Shown here one piece after another: positions 60,454-64,000 of a stretch of 64,000 nt of DNA (position 1 is the first letter of the stretch; each line of letters begins with the position of its first letter). This DNA is from WRDF01 sp031552235 (GTDB taxonomy: Bacteria > Bacteroidota > Bacteroidia > Bacteroidales > Rikenellaceae): the NCBI GenBank assembly GCA_031552235.1, contig JAVBMR010000001.1:50492-114491 (forward strand), written 5' to 3'. Both the position numbers and the translations under genes were made by a program. The notes under the pieces are model-generated. The model saw only the letters and a program-made list of their open reading frames with translations, had not been told where the DNA came from and did no database searches.

Positions 60454-60596
60454 GGGTCTTCAGGCAATCGGACGGAGCGGGGGCGCCGACATAATATACC
60501 GCAACGTTCCGGTGTCAGATAGCCATAACCTTCTGCCGGTATTGCTGGAACGATCAACATTCGTACACGGGAAAGGCTGCGGGACAGCTAAAAGCA

Positions 60597-60623
60597 AAGG
60601 CCACGGATTTCCGTGGCCTTCTT
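60597..60623 (+). terminator. Terminator after rpiB
   Basis: AAGGCCACGGA and TCCGTGGCCTT form a perfect 11-bp stem followed by CTTGTG. Another hairpin CGGCCTTC/GAAGGCCG follows at about 60669-60687, between convergent genes. Confidence 0.7.
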
Positions 60624-60766
60624 GTGTAAAAACGGTTAAAATGGTGGTTGCCATTTTTTTAGTCTTTTTCGGCCTTCTTTGAAGGCCGTCGGGTGCCCAC
60701 GAGGGGGCGCCCGAAAGCGATATCTGCAAACAGTGATGTCAATTATCCGGGCTGCAAATTATACCG

Positions 60767-61519
60767 TCAGAAGATAATCTCCTTGAACAGGAACGTGCGG
60801 TAGACGCCTTCGTCGACCTCGACTATCAATTCGCCGGTTTCGCTTACCGAGCGTATCGTACCCTGGAGTTTGCTCCCGTCGGGAAGCGTGAACGTGTGCG
60901 GTTGGTTGGCAAGGTAGAGCCGGGAGAGATAATCGTCTTCTATCAGTTTCGTATCCTTGTTGTAAAGTTCGTCGCTACGCTGCGAGAAGTGATTGCACAG
61001 CCGCGTAAGCACTTCGTCGCGGTCGAATTCCCTGTCAGCCTCGATTGCCATCGACGTCGCGTTGGCAAGCTCGTTGTCGAACTCCCTCTGGTTGACGTTC
61101 AGGCCGATGCCGATCACGGAGCGCGTGACATCACTCCCTTGTATCTCGTGTTCGATCAGTATTCCGGCAGCTTTCTTGTTTCCTATGTATATGTCGTTCG
61201 GCCACTTTACCGACGCTTTGATCCTGTAGCTTTCGAGGGTGTCGGCGATGGCCAGCGAGATTGCTTCCGATAGCAGGAACTGTTTCGCGGCCGGAAGCCC
61301 GTGCTCCCCCACGACTATGCTGAGCGTCAGGTTCTTGCCCGGCTCGCTCGTCCAGGTGTTGCCTGCCTGTCCGCGCCCTTTGGTCTGGGCGTCGGTGATG
61401 ATGATGTCCTTGTCCACGTAATCCGTGTTGTGTGCGAGGTCGTTGGTCGATTCCAGCTCCTTGAAATAATAGATGCCGAAACAGGAGTCGCCGCATACTT
61501 TTCCGAAAGGTGCATCCAT
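60767..61519 (-). CDS. birA: Biotin protein ligase
   Basis: BirA attaches biotin to the Lys of carrier domains, here presumably the biotin carrier at 28835-29125. The 250-residue protein has GRGQAGNTWTSEPGKNLTLS (biotin-AMP loop), SVKWPNDIYIGNKKAAGILIE (catalytic Lys) and GIGLNVNQREF, with a C-terminal SH3-like domain (LQGTIRSVSETGELIVEV). There is no N-terminal winged helix, so it is a group I enzyme that does not regulate transcription. The frame opens at 61594, but a minus-strand TAAATTTG promoter motif at 61559-61566 makes 61519 the likely start. Confidence 0.93.
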   Translation of the reverse strand: MDAPFGKVCGDSCFGIYYFKELESTNDLAHNTDYVDKDIIITDAQTKGRGQAGNTWTSEPGKNLTLSIVVGEHGLPAAKQFLLSEAISLAIADTLESYRIKASVKWPNDIYIGNKKAAGILIEHEIQGSDVTRSVIGIGLNVNQREFDNELANATSMAIEADREFDRDEVLTRLCNHFSQRSDELYNKDTKLIEDDYLSRLYLANQPHTFTLPDGSKLQGTIRSVSETGELIVEVDEGVYRTFLFKEIIF

Positions 61520-61558
61520 AACGTGTGTTTTTATGTGAAGGTTTTGTTCGCGCCTATA

Positions 61559-61566
61559 CAAATTTA
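61559..61566 (-). promoter_or_regulatory. Putative -7 promoter motif for birA
   Basis: Minus-strand TAAATTTG fits TAnnTTTG and ends 39 bases before the ATG at 61519. It lies within the longer frame, so that frame would not be transcribed in full from here. Confidence 0.5.
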
Positions 61567-61632
61567 GTAATTTCCGGCGGGTCTTTTTGTGCATTCATAC
61601 CGAAAAAATGCGCGATTTGGCCTGCGGCTTGT

Positions 61633-61640
61633 TATTTTTG
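61633..61640 (+). promoter_or_regulatory. Putative -7 promoter motif for the prolyl oligopeptidase
   Basis: TATTTTTG fits TAnnTTTG, 20 bases before the ATG at 61661. The birA promoter lies divergently about 70 bases to the left. Confidence 0.5.
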
Positions 61641-61660
61641 CCAGATAAAAGCGAGGATTT

Positions 61661-63876
<2,216 letters not shown>

Positions 63877-63880
<4 letters not shown>

Positions 63881-63993
63881 ATTTCGTTCTTTTCGCCCTA
63901 TCGCCACTGCTTTTCCCGTTTCTTCTCCTCGCCGTGGCCCGCCACGTCTTCGGCGAAGAGCCTGAAAAATCAATGACGATAGAACAAAAATAA
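63877..63993 (+). CDS. Small single-span membrane protein, unknown
   Basis: This 38-residue product overlaps the peptidase stop codon by ATGA, the usual sign of translational coupling. It has one strongly hydrophobic stretch (FVLFALSPLLFPFLLLAVA) and a charged tail (RHVFGEEPEKSMTIEQK). I do not recognise a family. The N-in or N-out arrangement cannot be decided, and it might be a membrane anchor, a small regulator, or not translated. Confidence 0.45.
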
Positions 63994-64000
63994 CTTCGGT

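Overview
This 64 kb window is chromosomal DNA from a Bacteroidota bacterium, most likely a Bacteroidales member of the Rikenellaceae (Alistipes-like). The reasons are: many genes are preceded by the Bacteroidota -7 promoter motif TAnnTTTG; several families are typical of the phylum (GSCFA, DUF2851, DUF2520, NigD-like lipoprotein, GH115, PafA-like phosphatase, HU-CCDC81/SPOR protein); the coding DNA is visibly GC-rich (my impression, not computed); and intergenic spaces are packed with short GC-rich structured repeats. The genus is inference.

Layout. 0-5.7 kb: 3' end of prfA, a YciI-like protein, a CHAP-domain hydrolase, pyrF and a large secreted GH115 alpha-glucuronidase. 5.9-11.3 kb: xerD and a GT4 glycosyltransferase on the minus strand, then prmA and nadB. 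11.7-17.5 kb: a minus-strand block with kdsC, DUF2520, a YihY/BrkB protein, a THUMP-like methyltransferase and ComEC. 17.7-21.8 kb: rarA, plsY and a long-chain acyl-CoA ligase. 22-27.9 kb: a GT2 glycosyltransferase, secA and DUF2851. 28.8-31.7 kb: a biotin carrier, a carboxyltransferase and ispE. 31.7-40.7 kb: GSCFA, a degenerate PafA-like protein, sufE plus a MIP18-type Fe-S factor, an MBL hydrolase, trmD, and a tight lpxB-FAH-maf-acetyltransferase operon. 40.8-46.9 kb: an acyl-CoA ligase with its cupin/HTH regulator, then proC, proB and proA. 47.1-53 kb: pfkA, a SPOR protein, lgt, a histidine kinase, riboflavin synthase and an S24-like regulator. 53.1-54.4 kb: tRNA-Arg(CCG) and an AT-rich, stop-interrupted HsdR_N-type nuclease gene. 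54.6-64 kb: a GT39-TPR membrane protein, a YqhD-type alcohol dehydrogenase, NlpE-like and NigD-like lipoproteins, rpiB, birA, a prolyl oligopeptidase and a small overlapping membrane peptide.

Most genes are housekeeping: envelope building (kdsC, lpxB, lgt, plsY, secA, glycosyltransferases), cofactors and nucleotides (pyrF, nadB, ribE, ispE, birA), proline synthesis and genome maintenance. No complete mobile element, rRNA operon or CRISPR array was seen.

The unusual content lies in two places. First, several protein genes have lost family-defining residues or reading frame: the PafA-like protein without four expected active-site residues, the S24-like regulator without its serine, and the HsdR_N gene with one in-frame stop. 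Second, the spaces between genes hold several families of 100-200 bp structured repeats. One family looks like a small non-autonomous element with terminal inverted repeats and interchangeable hairpins, and its end motif lies directly before two start codons. Two other families occur here as inverted pairs about 8 kb and 24 kb apart.
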